From Datisca glomerata (lineage: Eukaryota; Streptophyta; Magnoliopsida; Cucurbitales; Datiscaceae), in NCBI GenBank assembly GCA_003255025.1, contig QANY01000119.1, positions 114,424-178,423 of the forward strand: a stretch of DNA of 64,000 bases, read 5' to 3'. The notes under the pieces were generated by a model. That model was not told the origin of the DNA and did no database searches. It worked only from the letters and a program-made list of their open reading frames with translations. Every line of letters starts with the position of its first letter. The stretch's first letter is position 1. The position numbers and the translations under genes are program-made. Of this stretch, positions 34,411 to 46,034 are shown one piece after another.

Positions 34411-35379
34411 AGGTCAATATGACATGTTAAAACTAATATGCATTATTGCAAATGTTAAGATTTTCATTGTTCCCATTACATAGATTTTTTTCCTTTAAAT
34501 TACGAAGAGAAATTGAGTTGGCTCTAGTCCAACACTTGTAATGTAAGGTGGGGTTTGGTTCAAATGAATGAAATGAAATATAAAATGTTAACGAAAATTG
34601 AGGAAATAAAGTATATAAGAAACGTGATAAGATGATCTATAGATATAATGAAAGAATGAGAAAATGTCGATTAAGAAATGGAATGAAGACAATGACGGAG
34701 CCAAGAATTTATTTAATTGAGTCACTTTCTTTTTTGATATATTTTGTAATTTACTAATAAATACACACATATATAAACTACAAAATTTCTTATATATAGT
34801 ATTAAAATTTCATATGATAAAAATTACAATTGCCCTTGACGACTTTTCATATTTTGAAATAATTGTATAATTGATTCTTTCACATGAAATTAAGAGAACG
34901 TTACATATATGATCATTATAGTTTGGATCAAGTTTTAATATCATCAATATAGTTTCATTTTTCTCAATTGTATCATCAAAGTTTGTAAAATATTTTAATG
35001 TGATTACCCATCCACATTCTATTAAAAACTTAACGATTTGTAGATGTGGCAGACACGTTTTTTACACATCTCCACCACAAAGTTGTGGGACAATACAATT
35101 TTATTTTATTCAATTTTCCTCTCCATATTTTTTTATAACCCCCACCCCCCCACACAAAAATACACATAAAATCATCCTCCATTCTATCTTTTCTTCTCCT
35201 CATTCTTCTATTTCTTCACTTCTCCCTTTTATACTTAATCATGATTACAAGGTGAAATTAGTCTTTCTCATTTCCTTTCTTCTACTTAATTCGGGTTAAG
35301 GTGAAACCATTGTCTTTCTTCCTTTTTTGTTCTTTCTTCTTAATTTGGGTTTTTGACATTATTTTGAATTTTTGAAAAT
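34411..35379. other. Intergenic, nothing recognised
   Basis: AT-rich, with a pyrimidine-rich part at 35080-35300. No gene supported; the frame at 35000-35299 is low-complexity. Confidence 0.5.
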
Positions 35380-35575
35380 TTCCGGAGTTCTCGTTATGGG
35401 TCTCATTATTTGTGGAATTTTCTTGATATCTCATTATGAGTCTCATTATTTATGAAATTTTCTGGCTTTCTCATTATCGGCATTATTTGTGAAATTTTTT
35501 AGATTTCTTATTATGGGTCTCATTATTTGTGAAATTTTTCAGATTTCTCATTACAGATTCTTATTATTTTTTCTT
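35380..35575. repeat. About 40-bp tandem repeat, four to five copies
   Basis: TCTCATTATTTGTG and variants recur at about 35401, 35441, 35479 and 35519, each followed by GAAATTTT and a TTTCTCATTA word. Confidence 0.8.
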
Positions 35576-35706
35576 TAAATTTCATGAAACTTAATTGGAT
35601 GAATTCAAAAGGTACATCAAGATGTCTTGTAGGAGTCGATCAAGTTTGAAACCCCCAATCCAAAGAAACTACTCCTCTCGAAACCCTAAACTAGATTTTC
35701 AAAAGC

Positions 35707-35845
35707 CACTACAACAAATATGGGTTTTAGCCTCCAAATTAAATTCGTCGCTAAAACAAGTCTTTAGCGACCATATATTTTGTTGGTCGCTAAAGATTGC
35801 CTGCTGCCATGATTATTTGGCTCGTCGCAGTAAGCTTCACCCTGG
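35707..35845. mobile_element. CACTA (En/Spm-like) terminus
   Basis: CACTACAACAAATATGGGTT at 35707 is the plant CACTA terminal sequence. It is followed by inverted subterminal words TTTAGCGACCA and TGGTCGCTAAA (about 35762-35802). Only one end is present, and it stops just before the composite array starts. Confidence 0.7.
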
Positions 35846-35892
35846 GAAAAAAAATTGGTTGCGTGCGTGAAAATTTTGGAGCTTTTACCGGC

Positions 35893-36174
35893 GATTTTTA
35901 TTCACTTTAGGTATGTCCTTCATTGGAGCCTTGCTTGCAGCATTGAATTGAAATCATGCCCAAATACTTTGCAAGTCTTACACCTCAATGGTAAACCCAT
36001 ATACTACAATTCTATTTTGGCTTTATCAATCCCATAATTTGTAAGGTCAACCTCAATATACTCTCGAAGTTCAAGATCCATGTTTATATCAATACACACC
36101 TTTATAAAGGACAACCTAAGGGCACTAGCAGTTATAGCATTAGAATAAATAGGCGTACCTAATATGCAACTGAG
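35893..36174 (-). pseudogene. LINE ORF1 fragment, array copy 1
   Basis: Matches the central part of the ORF1 copy at 40990-41280 (DUF4283 end and zinc-knuckle start) with stops. It marks the left edge of the composite array. Confidence 0.65.
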
Positions 36175-36449
36175 AATGTTAATACCTTAATATCAATGAG
36201 ATATTCAATGATTTTGGCAGCTAGTATGGATAAATCCCCTATCATATACTTTATCTTAATTAGCTTTGTTCTACTGCTATAGCTTCTCAGTAGCATTAAC
36301 CTTAGCTCTAAACACAATGAACTATCGTCCTTGCGATTACCAATCTCTACTATAATTAATTTATCTCTAAGCATAATTTTTAGATTATAGATTGATTTCT
36401 TAAGTTACAGCCAAATGGTTTACAAGGTAAACTCATAATGCTATATAGA
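36175..36449. repeat. M spacer, copy 1
   Basis: Runs from GATATTCAATGATTTTGGCAG through AAATCCCC to GCTATATAGACCC, where the CCCTAAA array begins. The short antisense frame 36159-36374 is repeated in other spacers only as fragments and is not a gene. Confidence 0.75.
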
Positions 36450-36655
36450 CCCTAAACCCTAAACCTTGAACCCTAAAACCCAAAACCCTAAAAGTCCTAA
36501 AACCCTAAAACCCTAAACCCTAAAATCCCCAAATCCTAATCCCTAACCTCTAAACCCTAAACCCTTAATCCTAAACCTAAACGTTATAAACCTAAAACCC
36601 TAAACACTAATCTCTAAACCCTAAATCCTGAACCCTAAACCCTAAACCCTAAAAG
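36450..36655. repeat. Degenerate CCCTAAA array T1
   Basis: About 200 bp of CCCTAAA units with frequent insertions of A, C and AAT. Confidence 0.95.
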
Positions 36656-36688
36656 GCTAACCAAGAGACTCTTTCCTCTTGGTTAGCC
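36655..36688. repeat. Stem-loop at the CCCTAAA/LINE junction
   Basis: Perfect 13-bp arms: GGCTAACCAAGAG at 36655-36667 and its complement at 36676-36688, with an 8-base loop. Decayed versions lie at the same junction at about 37699, 39692 and 43955. Confidence 0.8.
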
Positions 36689-36955
36689 TATTGAAATGCG
36701 TGAATTTCAAGCTTTTCAGTGGGAGGCAAATAAGGATCGAGTTCAACAATATGGTCATCCTCCTCTTCTAAGTTCTCTGGAAGGCATGTAGGAGCTTCAT
36801 TGTGATGATCACTAGGCTCATCCTCTCTACCTTTCTTGGAGACCTGAACCCATTCTTGTTTCCTCTTCTCCACTTTAGGTATGCCTTTCATTTGAGCCTT
36901 ACTTGAAACATTGAATTGAAATCATGCCCAAATACTTTGCAAGTCTTACACCTCA
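36689..36955 (-). pseudogene. LINE ORF1 C-terminal fragment, array copy 2
   Basis: Minus-strand frame (GIPKVEKRKQEWVQVSKKGR, then an acidic stretch) shared by all ORF1 copies of the array. It breaks off after about 270 bp into spacer N. Confidence 0.7.
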
Positions 36956-37384
36956 TTGGTAAATTAGTGATTGTCGATCTCCATATGGACTAGTGTGAAT
37001 ATGCAATATGTTAAACCAAATTGGGCAGTAATAATAATGATGAAATAATATAGTTAAAAGTAACTTGAGATTAAGTTGACTGATAAAGTCGTATAAGATA
37101 ACACTTACAGAGTAGCAAACTAACTTTAAATCAATGAGATATTCCATGTTGTAGCTAGTATGGATAAATCCCCTATCAATTACTTTATCTTTATCAGATT
37201 TGTTCTACCACTATAACATCTAAGTGGCATTAACATTAGCTCTAAATCACAATGACATGTCGTACTTGCGATTACCAATCTCAACATTAATTAACTTATG
37301 GCTATGCATAATTTTAGATTATAGATCAATTTCTTATATTCCAGACAAAGGGTTTACAAGGTGAGCTCACATGTCTATGCTACA
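36956..37384. repeat. N and M spacers, copy 2
   Basis: N (TGATTGTCGATCTCCATATG...) followed by M, ending CTATGCTACATATA directly before CCCTAAA. Confidence 0.75.
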
Positions 37385-37698
37385 TATACCCTAAACCCTA
37401 AACCCTGAACCCAAAATCTTAAACCCTAAACCCTAAACCATAAACCATAAAAATCCTAAAACTTTAAACCCTAAACCACAAAACCCTAAACCCTAAATCC
37501 TAAACCTAAAACCCTAAAAACCTAACCCCTAAACCCTAAAACCCTAAATCCTAAATCCTAAACCCAAAACCTTAACCCTGAACCATAAATCCTAAATATA
37601 AACTCTAAAATCCTAAAACTCTAAAACCTTAAACCCTAAAAATCTAAGACCCCAAACCCTGAACCCTAAACCCTAAATCCTAAATCCACAAACCCTAA
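37385..37698. repeat. Degenerate CCCTAAA array T2
   Basis: About 310 bp of CCCTAAA-derived units. Confidence 0.95.
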
Positions 37699-38879
37699 AA
37701 GGATAACCAAAAGACTCTTTCTTCATGGTTAGCCTCTTGATTGCCTGAATTTAAGGCTTTAGAGTGGGAGGCAAAGAAGGATCAAGCTCAACAATATGGT
37801 CATCCTCCTCTTCTAAGTTCTTTGGAAGGCATCTAGGTGCTTCATTGTGATGATCACTAGGCTCATCCTTTCTACCTTTCTTGGAGACCTGAACCCATTC
37901 TTGTTTTCTCTTCTCTACTTTAGGTATGCCCTTCATTTGAGCCTTCCTTGAAACATTGAATTGAAATCATGCCCAAATAATTTACAAGTCTTACACCTCA
38001 TTGGTAAACCTAGATACTACAATTCTATTTTAGCTTCATCAATCCCATAATCTGTAAGGTCAACCTCAATATACTTTGGAAGTTTAGGATCCATGTTTAT
38101 CTCAATACATAACTTTGCAAAGAACATCTTAATGGCACTAGCAGTCATAACATTAGCATAAATAGGTGTACATGATATGCAACATAGGCTTTTAATACAC
38201 TTTTGTGTCTAAAGGATGACAAGGATATTCCACGACTTCACCCAGATTGGAATAGTATTCAATTCTTCCTTTGAAAGCTTCATAGTAGGTGACCACTTTT
38301 TAAGAATGATAGATTCTTCCTCTTAATATTGAAACTTGAAAGAGAAAAATCCATTTTCATTCTCAGCCACTCTGTTCAAACCTCTCTTTCCCCATAGACG
38401 AATGACAACATCTATCACTAGGTTGAATGCAGTATTTCACCCCTGAAAGTGACTCGGTGTTCTCAAATTTTTTAATTCCCTCCTTCACCACAACATCATG
38501 TATCCTGTATTTACACTTTGATCTTTCGTGATATTTTCATCGAGACTTAGAAGGCTCTATTTATCCTGCAGAAGGAGAAAATGGAATGCAAGTTGCATCT
38601 TTCTAAACTAGGTTCTCGAGGTTTCCCATAATGGAAATGTACACATAATTTTCTAAAATATTCTCAGCAACCATTTTTGGGTTTTTAGATTGGAAAAAAG
38701 GGATTCCTTTCCCCCTCAATATCATAGTAGAAACCTGCGATAACATGTGAGGATTCCTTTAAGCTCAAAGAATAAAGATATTTGTTGCCTTTTGCACAGT
38801 CTTCAACAACTTCCAAAATGGGAATGAAAATAATATGGTTTACGTGTAAACCTCTATTCTTAGGAGGTGTTGTGTAATT
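37699..38879 (-). pseudogene. LINE ORF1 relic, array copy 3 (longest)
   Basis: From right to left it holds the ORF1 N-terminal part, the DUF4283-like domain (block similar to NGFFSFKFQ and KEELN-type sequence), the knuckle region and the lysine/acidic tail (37751-37936). Many stops and frameshifts are present. In plants DUF4283 with a CCHC-type knuckle is the usual ORF1 of L1-clade LINEs, an RNA-binding protein. Confidence 0.7.
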
Positions 38880-39344
38880 TCTGTATATGCTAGTGCACGT
38901 GTCGTTAACAAGTAATAAATTAGTGAGTGTCGATCTCCATAGGGACTACTATAAATATGCAATATGTTAAACCAAATTGGGCAGTAATAATAATGATGAA
39001 ATAATATAGTTAAAACTAACTTGAGATTAAGTTGACTGATAAGGTAGTATAAGATAACACTTGCAGAGTAGCAAACTAAATTTAAATAAATGAGATATTC
39101 CATGTTTTTGGCAGCTAGTATGGATAAATCCCCTATTAATTACTGTCTTTATCAGATTTGTTCTACCGCTATAACATCTAAGTAGCATTAACATTAGCTC
39201 TAAATCACAATGACATGTCGTACTTGCGATTACCAATCTCAACCTTAGTTGACTTATGGCTATGGATATTTTTAGATTATAGATCGATTTCTTATGTTCC
39301 AGACAAAGGGTTTACAAGGTGAGCTCATATATCTATGCTAGATA
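38880..39344. repeat. X, N and M spacers, copy 3
   Basis: Starts GTATATGCTAGTGCACGTGTC (X), then N and M, and ends at the CCCTAAA array. The antisense frames at 38840-39242 are spacer artefacts. Confidence 0.75.
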
Positions 39345-39692
39345 GACTCTAAACCCTAAACCCTGAACCCAAAATCTTAAACCCTAAACCCTAAACCATA
39401 AAAATCCTAAAACACTAAACCCTAAACTATAAAAACCCTAAACCCTAAATCCTAAAAACCCTAAAAATCTGAAACCTTAAACCCTAAAAACCTAACCCCT
39501 AAACCCTAAAACCCTAAATCCTAAGCCCTAAACCCAAAACCTTAACCCTGAACCATAAATCTTAAATATAAACTCTAAAACCCTAAAACCCTAAAACTCT
39601 AAAACCTTAAATTCAAAAAATCTAAGACCCGAAATCCTAAGACCCCAAATCCTAAACCCTAAACCCTAAATCCTAAATCCACGAAACCCTAA
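39345..39692. repeat. Degenerate CCCTAAA array T3
   Basis: About 350 bp of CCCTAAA-derived units. Confidence 0.95.
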
Positions 39693-39965
39693 AAGGCTAA
39701 ACAAGAGACTATTTCTTCGTGGTTAAACTCTTGACTGCTTGAATTTAAGGCTTTACAGTTGGAGGCAAAGAAGGATCAAGCTCAACAATATGTTCATCCT
39801 CCTCTTCTAAGTTCTCTGGAAGGCATCTAGGAGCTTCATTGTGATGATCACTAGGCTCATCCTCTCTACCTTTCTTGGAGACCTGAACCCATTCTTGTTT
39901 TCTCTTATCCACTTTAGGTATGCCCTTCATTTGAGCCTTCCTTGAAACATTGAAATGAAATCCAA
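39693..39965 (-). pseudogene. LINE ORF1 C-terminal fragment, array copy 4
   Basis: Repeats the acidic tail block (ending KEWVQVSKK-type sequence). It is interrupted at about 39965 by the 3' end of the next LINE copy. Confidence 0.7.
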
Positions 39966-41511
39966 TAATGTTATTTTTTTGTTGAAAGGGTAAATTTCAT
40001 AAATAAAAAAACACTACACAATTCTAGGGGCGTACACTAGGAAATACAAAGCCAAAAGAAAAACATAAAAGACACAACTAGTAAAAAAGCTTGAGCCATT
40101 TAAGTATGATAGAATCAATTAGAATAATAACCTTGACAGTTTTAATGTAGATTGCCATAATCTTTATCTACCAGGAGATGAGTTTAGAGCATAAACAAGG
40201 GTGCAAACAAATTCGAAACTAGGAGATAATCTTAGAACAATATAATGTATGAATGAATCTGAAGAAGAGACTACAATAATATAAAAAACATTTGGATCAT
40301 AAGCAACCCAAATTCTGCCTGAAGGATTTGAAAAAAAATTATGCAACAATCTTCAAGAAGGAAAGACACTATTTGTGTGGTACTGAAAATAGTTGAACTT
40401 AACCCTTGTTTCCACTAAAGCACAAAGGCCAACATTAAACAACCTACATAAACTCCTCACTTCTAAATGCTTCCTAGGCTTGTTAAAGCCTCTAACATTC
40501 CAAGCTACAATATTCATAAAATATTCATAGGTGAGGGCGTGGAAGGTCCACCACACTTCCAAGACTTCTAGCCTTAACTTTGGCAATCATCTACCTTTTC
40601 CTTTGTCTTTGCCTTGTAGTGAACTGAATGGATGAATGAGAAAGAGAAAGAGAACCCTCCTTCTAAGTTTTATCCTGGATATCTTCATGAAATTTCTATA
40701 GAACTTGAGGTTAAGAAGAGACTATTTCCTCTTGGTTAGCCTCTTGAACTACCTGAATTTCAAGCTTTTTAGCGGGAGGCAAAGAAGCATCAAGCTTAAC
40801 AATATAGTCATCCTCCTCTTCCAAGTTATCTGGATTGCATATGGGAGCTTCATTGTGATGATCACTAGGCTCAACCTCTTTGTCTTTCTTGGAGACCTGA
40901 ACCCATTCTTCTTCACTATAGGTATGTCCTTCATTTAAGCCTTCCTTGCAACATTGAATTGGTAGTCAAGCCCAAATACTTTACAAGTCCTACACCTCAT
41001 TGGTAAACCCATATGCTAATTCAATTTTGGCTTCATCAATCCCAAAATCTGCAAGGTCAACCTTAATATACTCTGCAAGTTCAGGATCCATGTTTATCCC
41101 AATACACATCATTGCAAAGGAAAGCTTATGGGCACCAACAGTCGCTGCATCATCACAAATAGGCGTACCTAATATGCAGTAGAGACTATTTATACATTTT
41201 TCTGTACAAAGGATGGCAGGGACATTCCACAACTTCACCCACATTGGAATAGTATTCAATTCTTCCTTCGAAAACTTCATAGTAGGTGACCACTCTTTAA
41301 GATCCTATTATGCACCAGGGGCCACCTTTAATGATAGACTTTTCCTCTTGAGATTGAAACTTAAAAAAATATCTATTTTCATTCTCAGCCACTCTATTAT
41401 AACCTTTCTTTCCCCACAGATGAAAGGCAGGTTTTCTCACCAAAAAATGACCCACTATGGTGTTCTCCTATTTTTGAATGCCCTCCTTCACCACATATTC
41501 TCAGTAAACTA
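39966..41511 (-). mobile_element. Deleted LINE copy: ORF1, endonuclease start and 3' end
   Basis: Read on the minus strand. ORF1 (41511-40715) has the cleanest DUF4283 block: KEELNTIPMWVKLWNVPAIL and VGAHKLSFAMMCIGINM. ORF2 start (40590-40150) reads NIVAWNVRGFNKPRKHLEVR and VGLCALVETRVK, the N-terminal part of the LINE endonuclease with its Asn and Glu motif positions. It is followed by a LINE-type 3' end (CCTAGTGTACGCCCCTAG... and A-rich ..CAACAAAAAAATAAC, 40060-39966). Reverse transcriptase is deleted. No coding potential remains. Confidence 0.78.
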
Positions 41512-41787
41512 ACTTAATATGGTTAGCAAACTAACTTATTATCATTGAGATATTCAATGGTTTTCACAACTAGTATGGATAAATCACCTATTAATTCTTT
41601 TACCTTAATCAACTTTGTTATACAGTCATAACATCTCAGTAGCATTAACCTTAGCTCTAAACCCTAATGAACGAACTTACGATTACCACTTAACTAACTT
41701 ATGTCTAAGCATAATTTCATATTATAGATTGATTGCTTATGTTCTAGCCAAAGGGTTTACAAGGTGAGCTCATATATCTATGCTACA
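41512..41787. repeat. Partial N and M spacers, copy 4
   Basis: N is shortened to its last part. M ends CTATGCTACATATA at the CCCTAAA array. Confidence 0.75.
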
Positions 41788-42330
41788 TATACCCTAAACC
41801 CTAAACGCTAAAAACCCCAAAACCCTAACACCCTAAAACCTAAAACCCGAAACCGAAACCCTAAAAATCCTAAACACTAAAACCCTAAAAACCCTAAACA
41901 CCTAATCCTAAATCCTAAGCCATAAAACCCTAAACCCTAAACCCTAAAAACCTAAACCTAAATACCCTAAACCCTAAACTTTAAAACACTAAAGCCTAAA
42001 AACCTAAACCCTAAACCATAAACCCTAAAACCTAAACCCTAAACCCTAAACAACCCTAAACCCAAAACACTAAAAATCCTAAACCCTAAAATCCAAACCA
42101 CTAAAACTCTATATCCTAAAAGCCTAAACCCTAAACCCTAAACCCTCAAACCATAAACCCTAAAACCCTAAACCCCAAATCCTAAAAAAATAAATCCTAA
42201 AATCGAAAACACTAAACCCTACCCTATACCCTAAACCCTAAACTCTAAACCGTAAACATAAACCCTAAAACCCTAAACCCATAAACCCTAAACCCTAAAA
42301 ATTCTAAATCCTAAACCTTAAACCCTAAGT
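41788..42330. repeat. Degenerate CCCTAAA array T4 (longest)
   Basis: About 540 bp of CCCTAAA-derived units. Confidence 0.95.
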
Positions 42331-42865
42331 TCAAAGAAGAAAAATCTATTCTTAGGGGGTGTTGTATGATTTGTGTATACACTAGTGCGTATATCGTTGA
42401 CAAGTAATAAAGTAGTAAGTGAGTGTTGATCTCCACGGGGACTAGTATGAATATGTCCTAAATATATTGAACAAAAGATGATTTAACTTGCAAATAGGGT
42501 AATAATAATAATGATGAATCAATATGGTTAAAACTAACTTGAGATTAAGTTAACTAATAAAGTAGTATGACATAATATTTGCAAAGTAGCACACTTACTT
42601 TATATCAATGCTATATTCAATGGTTTTGGCGGTTAGTATGTATAAATCTCCTATCAATTACTTTATCTTAATCGACTTTATTCTACTGCTATAGCATCTC
42701 AGTAGCATTAACCTTAGCTCTGAATCATAATGAACTATCATCCTTGTGATTACCAATCTCAACCTTAATTAACTTATATCTATGCATAATTTCAAATTAT
42801 AGATTGATTTCTTGAGTTCCAGCCAAAGCGTTTACATGGTGAGCTCACATGTCTATGTTGTATGA
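42331..42865. repeat. X, N and M spacers, copy 5
   Basis: Full spacer set directly after T4, with no ORF1 fragment between. M ends CTATGTTGTAT and is cut by the next block. Confidence 0.75.
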
Positions 42866-43869
42866 ATTATGTCCATAAAGTAGGGTGTAATAACTATTTA
42901 TGAGTATTGAGTTATTTCTCAGACATTTTATATTACTGATTTTAATGAATGAATGAAAAATTTTCTATTAATTTTAGTGTGTTTATAATTTACTCAAGTC
43001 TTGGAACTATTGTCTAAGTAAAAAGAGTAAAGACTGAGGGGTCTTCCAAATAAACTTTTATGAAATAGTTTAAAATGTTATTCACAGTTTTAGGATCGAC
43101 TGGACAATTGAGTCCGATTACGACTGTTAGGTTGAACTAAAAGATGCTGGTCTTGAGTCATGGGTGTGGTGACTCTAACGATTGACCTAAACATGTTGAA
43201 TAGAACAATAACAAATTAGTTTGAAATAAAGCTGTTTATCTAGCTCTAAATCTAACTGTTACACCTTATGGGTATTTTCGTAGTTACCTTAATCCTGAGA
43301 TGAATATGAAACTTGACCTAGTTAGTTACGATATTTGATACGTCAAATGAGTGAGTTTGAATTTCTGGACAATACCCCGGCTGTTAGAATCGTGATTCAA
43401 CTAGGTTGGAGTTGCGTGATTCACAGATATAGAAATTCGTGGTTAGATTGTAAAATGCAACAATATCACCTTATACTTTATTGATGAGTGTGTGAATAAA
43501 TTAAGTTGGCCAAGTACTCAATGAAATGTATCATTGAATAAGACAAGGGGAATCGTACGAGGTAATTTACTATTATATTTTTTTATCCACAGTCAATAAA
43601 AGAGTTAAGGAAATGATAACAAGAAGTGTAAAATGGTAATTTTATATTATACTCTTGTTACTGATATTCACGAAGGGTAATATGTTAAAATATTTCGTGG
43701 ACCATGAAATAAAAGTGTTTATTTACACTAACAGAAAATGTAGCGCGCATGATTCGAGAGTTGATTCGGCATCAAACCTATAGTGGAGTCGTATGATGTC
43801 AAAATTTAATAGGTCGGGAATTTATAGAGATTAATTCATCAAGTATTTGAATCCTTTCTCTCTTTCTCT
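42866..43869. other. About 1-kb block between M and CCCTAAA
   Basis: Unrelated to the other modules and seen once. It lies exactly at the M/CCCTAAA junction and ends in CTTTCTCTCTTTCTCTC. No domain or LTR ends were identified. Confidence 0.6.
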
Positions 43870-43955
43870 CTAAACCCTAAACCCTAAAATACTAAACCAA
43901 ACACGAAACCCTAAGGCCTAAAACTCTAAACCTTAAAACCCTAAACCCTAAAAGG
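43870..43955. repeat. Short CCCTAAA array T5
   Basis: About 85 bp of degenerate CCCTAAA units between the 1-kb block and ORF1. Confidence 0.9.
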
Positions 43956-44934
43956 CTAACCAATAGACTCTTTCCAATTCGTTAGCCTCTTGAACTGCCT
44001 AAATTTCAAGCTTTTTAGTGGGAGGAAAAAAAGATCAAGCTCAACAATATGGTCATCCTCTTCTACCAAGTTCTCTGGAAGGAAAATGGGAGCCTCATTG
44101 TGATGATCACTATGCTTAACCTCTCTAGCTTTCTTGGAGACCTGAACCCATTCCTGTTTTCTCTTGTCCACTTTAGGTATGTCCTTAATTTGAGCCTTCC
44201 TTGTAGCATTGAATTGAAACATGCCCAAATACTTTGCAAGTCTTCTATCTCACCGGTAAACCCAGATACTACAATTCTATTTTGGCTTCATAAATCACAT
44301 AATCTGTAAGGTCAACCTCAATATACTCTAGAAGTTCATGATCCATATGTATCTCAATACACACCTTTGTAAAAGACATCTTAAGGGCACCAGCAGTCAC
44401 AACAATAACGCAAATAGGTGTACCTAATATGCAACAGAGACTGTTAATACCTTTTTGTGTCCAATTGAAATAGTATTCAATTCTTCCTTGAAAAGCTTCA
44501 TAGTAGGTGACCATTCTTTAAGAATGAGTGGCGACCTTTAATTGAATTTTACTCTTGAGATTGAAACTTGAAAAAGAAAATTCAATTTTCATTCTCAGCC
44601 ACTCTGTTCAAACCTCTCTTTCCCCATAGACGAAATGCAACATCTCTCACTAGGTTGAAGGCAAATTTTCTCTCTTAAAAATGATCCACTATGGTGTTCT
44701 CCCATTTTTGAATGCCCTCCTTCACCACATCATCATGTATCCTGCATTCAGCAGCCAATTTTGGGTTTTAGATGATGAGGGTAAAGAAGGGAATTCCTCT
44801 TCCCCCTCAATTTAACCAAAGAAAACCGCGACAGGATGTGAGTTTTCCTCTAAGCTAAAAAAAGATCTTCCTTGTCTTATGCAGAGTCTTCAACACCTTC
44901 CCAAACGAGAATGGAAAAAATAAGATTTACATCT
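43956..44934 (-). pseudogene. LINE ORF1 relic, array copy 6
   Basis: Same order as copy 3. The C-terminal frame (44228-43956) includes IPKVDKRKQEWVQVSKKARE. The DUF4283 part (44514-44269) includes GALKMSFTKVCIEIHMDHEL. Stops and indels are present. Confidence 0.72.
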
Positions 44935-45284
44935 AAACCTCTATTCTCAAGGGGTGTTATATGATTTGTGTATCGTTAACAAGCAATAAAGTAGTAAGTG
45001 AGTTTTGATCTCCACGGAGATTGGTGTAAATATGTAATATATTGAACTTAAGTCGATTTAACTTGCAAATAGGGCGGTAATAATAATGATGGATCAATAT
45101 GGTTAAAACTAACTTGAGATTAAGATGACTAATAAAGTTGTATGAGATAACACTTGCAGAGTAGCAAACTAAATTAATATCAATGAGATGTCCAATGGTT
45201 TTGGCAGCTAGTACTAACAAATCCCCCATCGATTTCTTAAGTTCCAGGCAAAGGTCAACAAGGTCAGCCCATATGTCTGTGTTA
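44935..45284. repeat. N and shortened M spacers, copy 6
   Basis: N is nearly full. M has lost its middle and retains only its first words and its end at CCCTAAA. Confidence 0.7.
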
Positions 45285-45672
45285 CATATACCCTAAATCC
45301 TAAAACCCTAAACCCTAAAAACCCTAAAACCCTAAATCCTAAACTCTAAACCCTAAACATTTAACACTAAATCCTAAACCCTATAAAATCTAAACCCTAA
45401 AAAACCTAAACCCTAATCCCTATACCCTAAACATCTAAACCCTAAAATCCTAAACCCAAAACCCAAAATCCTAAACACTAAAACCCTAGACCCTCCCTAA
45501 AACCTAAACGCTAAACCCTAAAACCCTAAAATCCTAAACCCAAAACACTAAACCCTAAACCTTAAAACCCTAACCCTAAAGCCTGAAACCCTAAACCCTA
45601 AACCTTAAACCCTAAACTCTAAACCCTAAACCCTAAACCCTAAAAACCAAAAATCTTAAACCCTAAACCTTA
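45285..45672. repeat. Degenerate CCCTAAA array T6
   Basis: About 390 bp of CCCTAAA-derived units. Confidence 0.95.
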
Positions 45673-45867
45673 ATCAGCGTTTGTTATACTACCATAGCAT
45701 CTCAATAGCATTAACCTTAGCACTAAAGCACAATGACTATCATCCTTACGATTACAAATCTCAACCGTAATTAACCTATGTCTAAGAATAATTTCAAATT
45801 ATAGATTGATTTCTTAATTTTGAGCCAAAGGGTTTACAAGGTGATCTCATTTGTCTATGCTGCATAT
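45673..45867. repeat. M spacer, copy 7
   Basis: M alone, ending CTATGCTGCATATACCC. Two CCCTAAA units follow. Confidence 0.75.
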
Positions 45868-45880
45868 ACCCTAAACCCTA

Positions 45881-45935
<55 letters not shown>

Positions 45936-45938
45936 CCA
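45868..45938. repeat. CCCTAAA units running into a CT microsatellite
   Basis: Two CCCTAAA units (45868-45882) pass directly into about 55 bp of CT repeat. In the other array copies the same junction continues into CCCTAAA. Confidence 0.85.
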
Positions 45939-46034
45939 AGAAAGATTGATTGAATTTTAAAAAAATTGGAGCGTGAAGTGCAATTAGATCTTGGGGGGTG
46001 TCGAGATTAATATTACCAGTTTAAATAATTAGAG

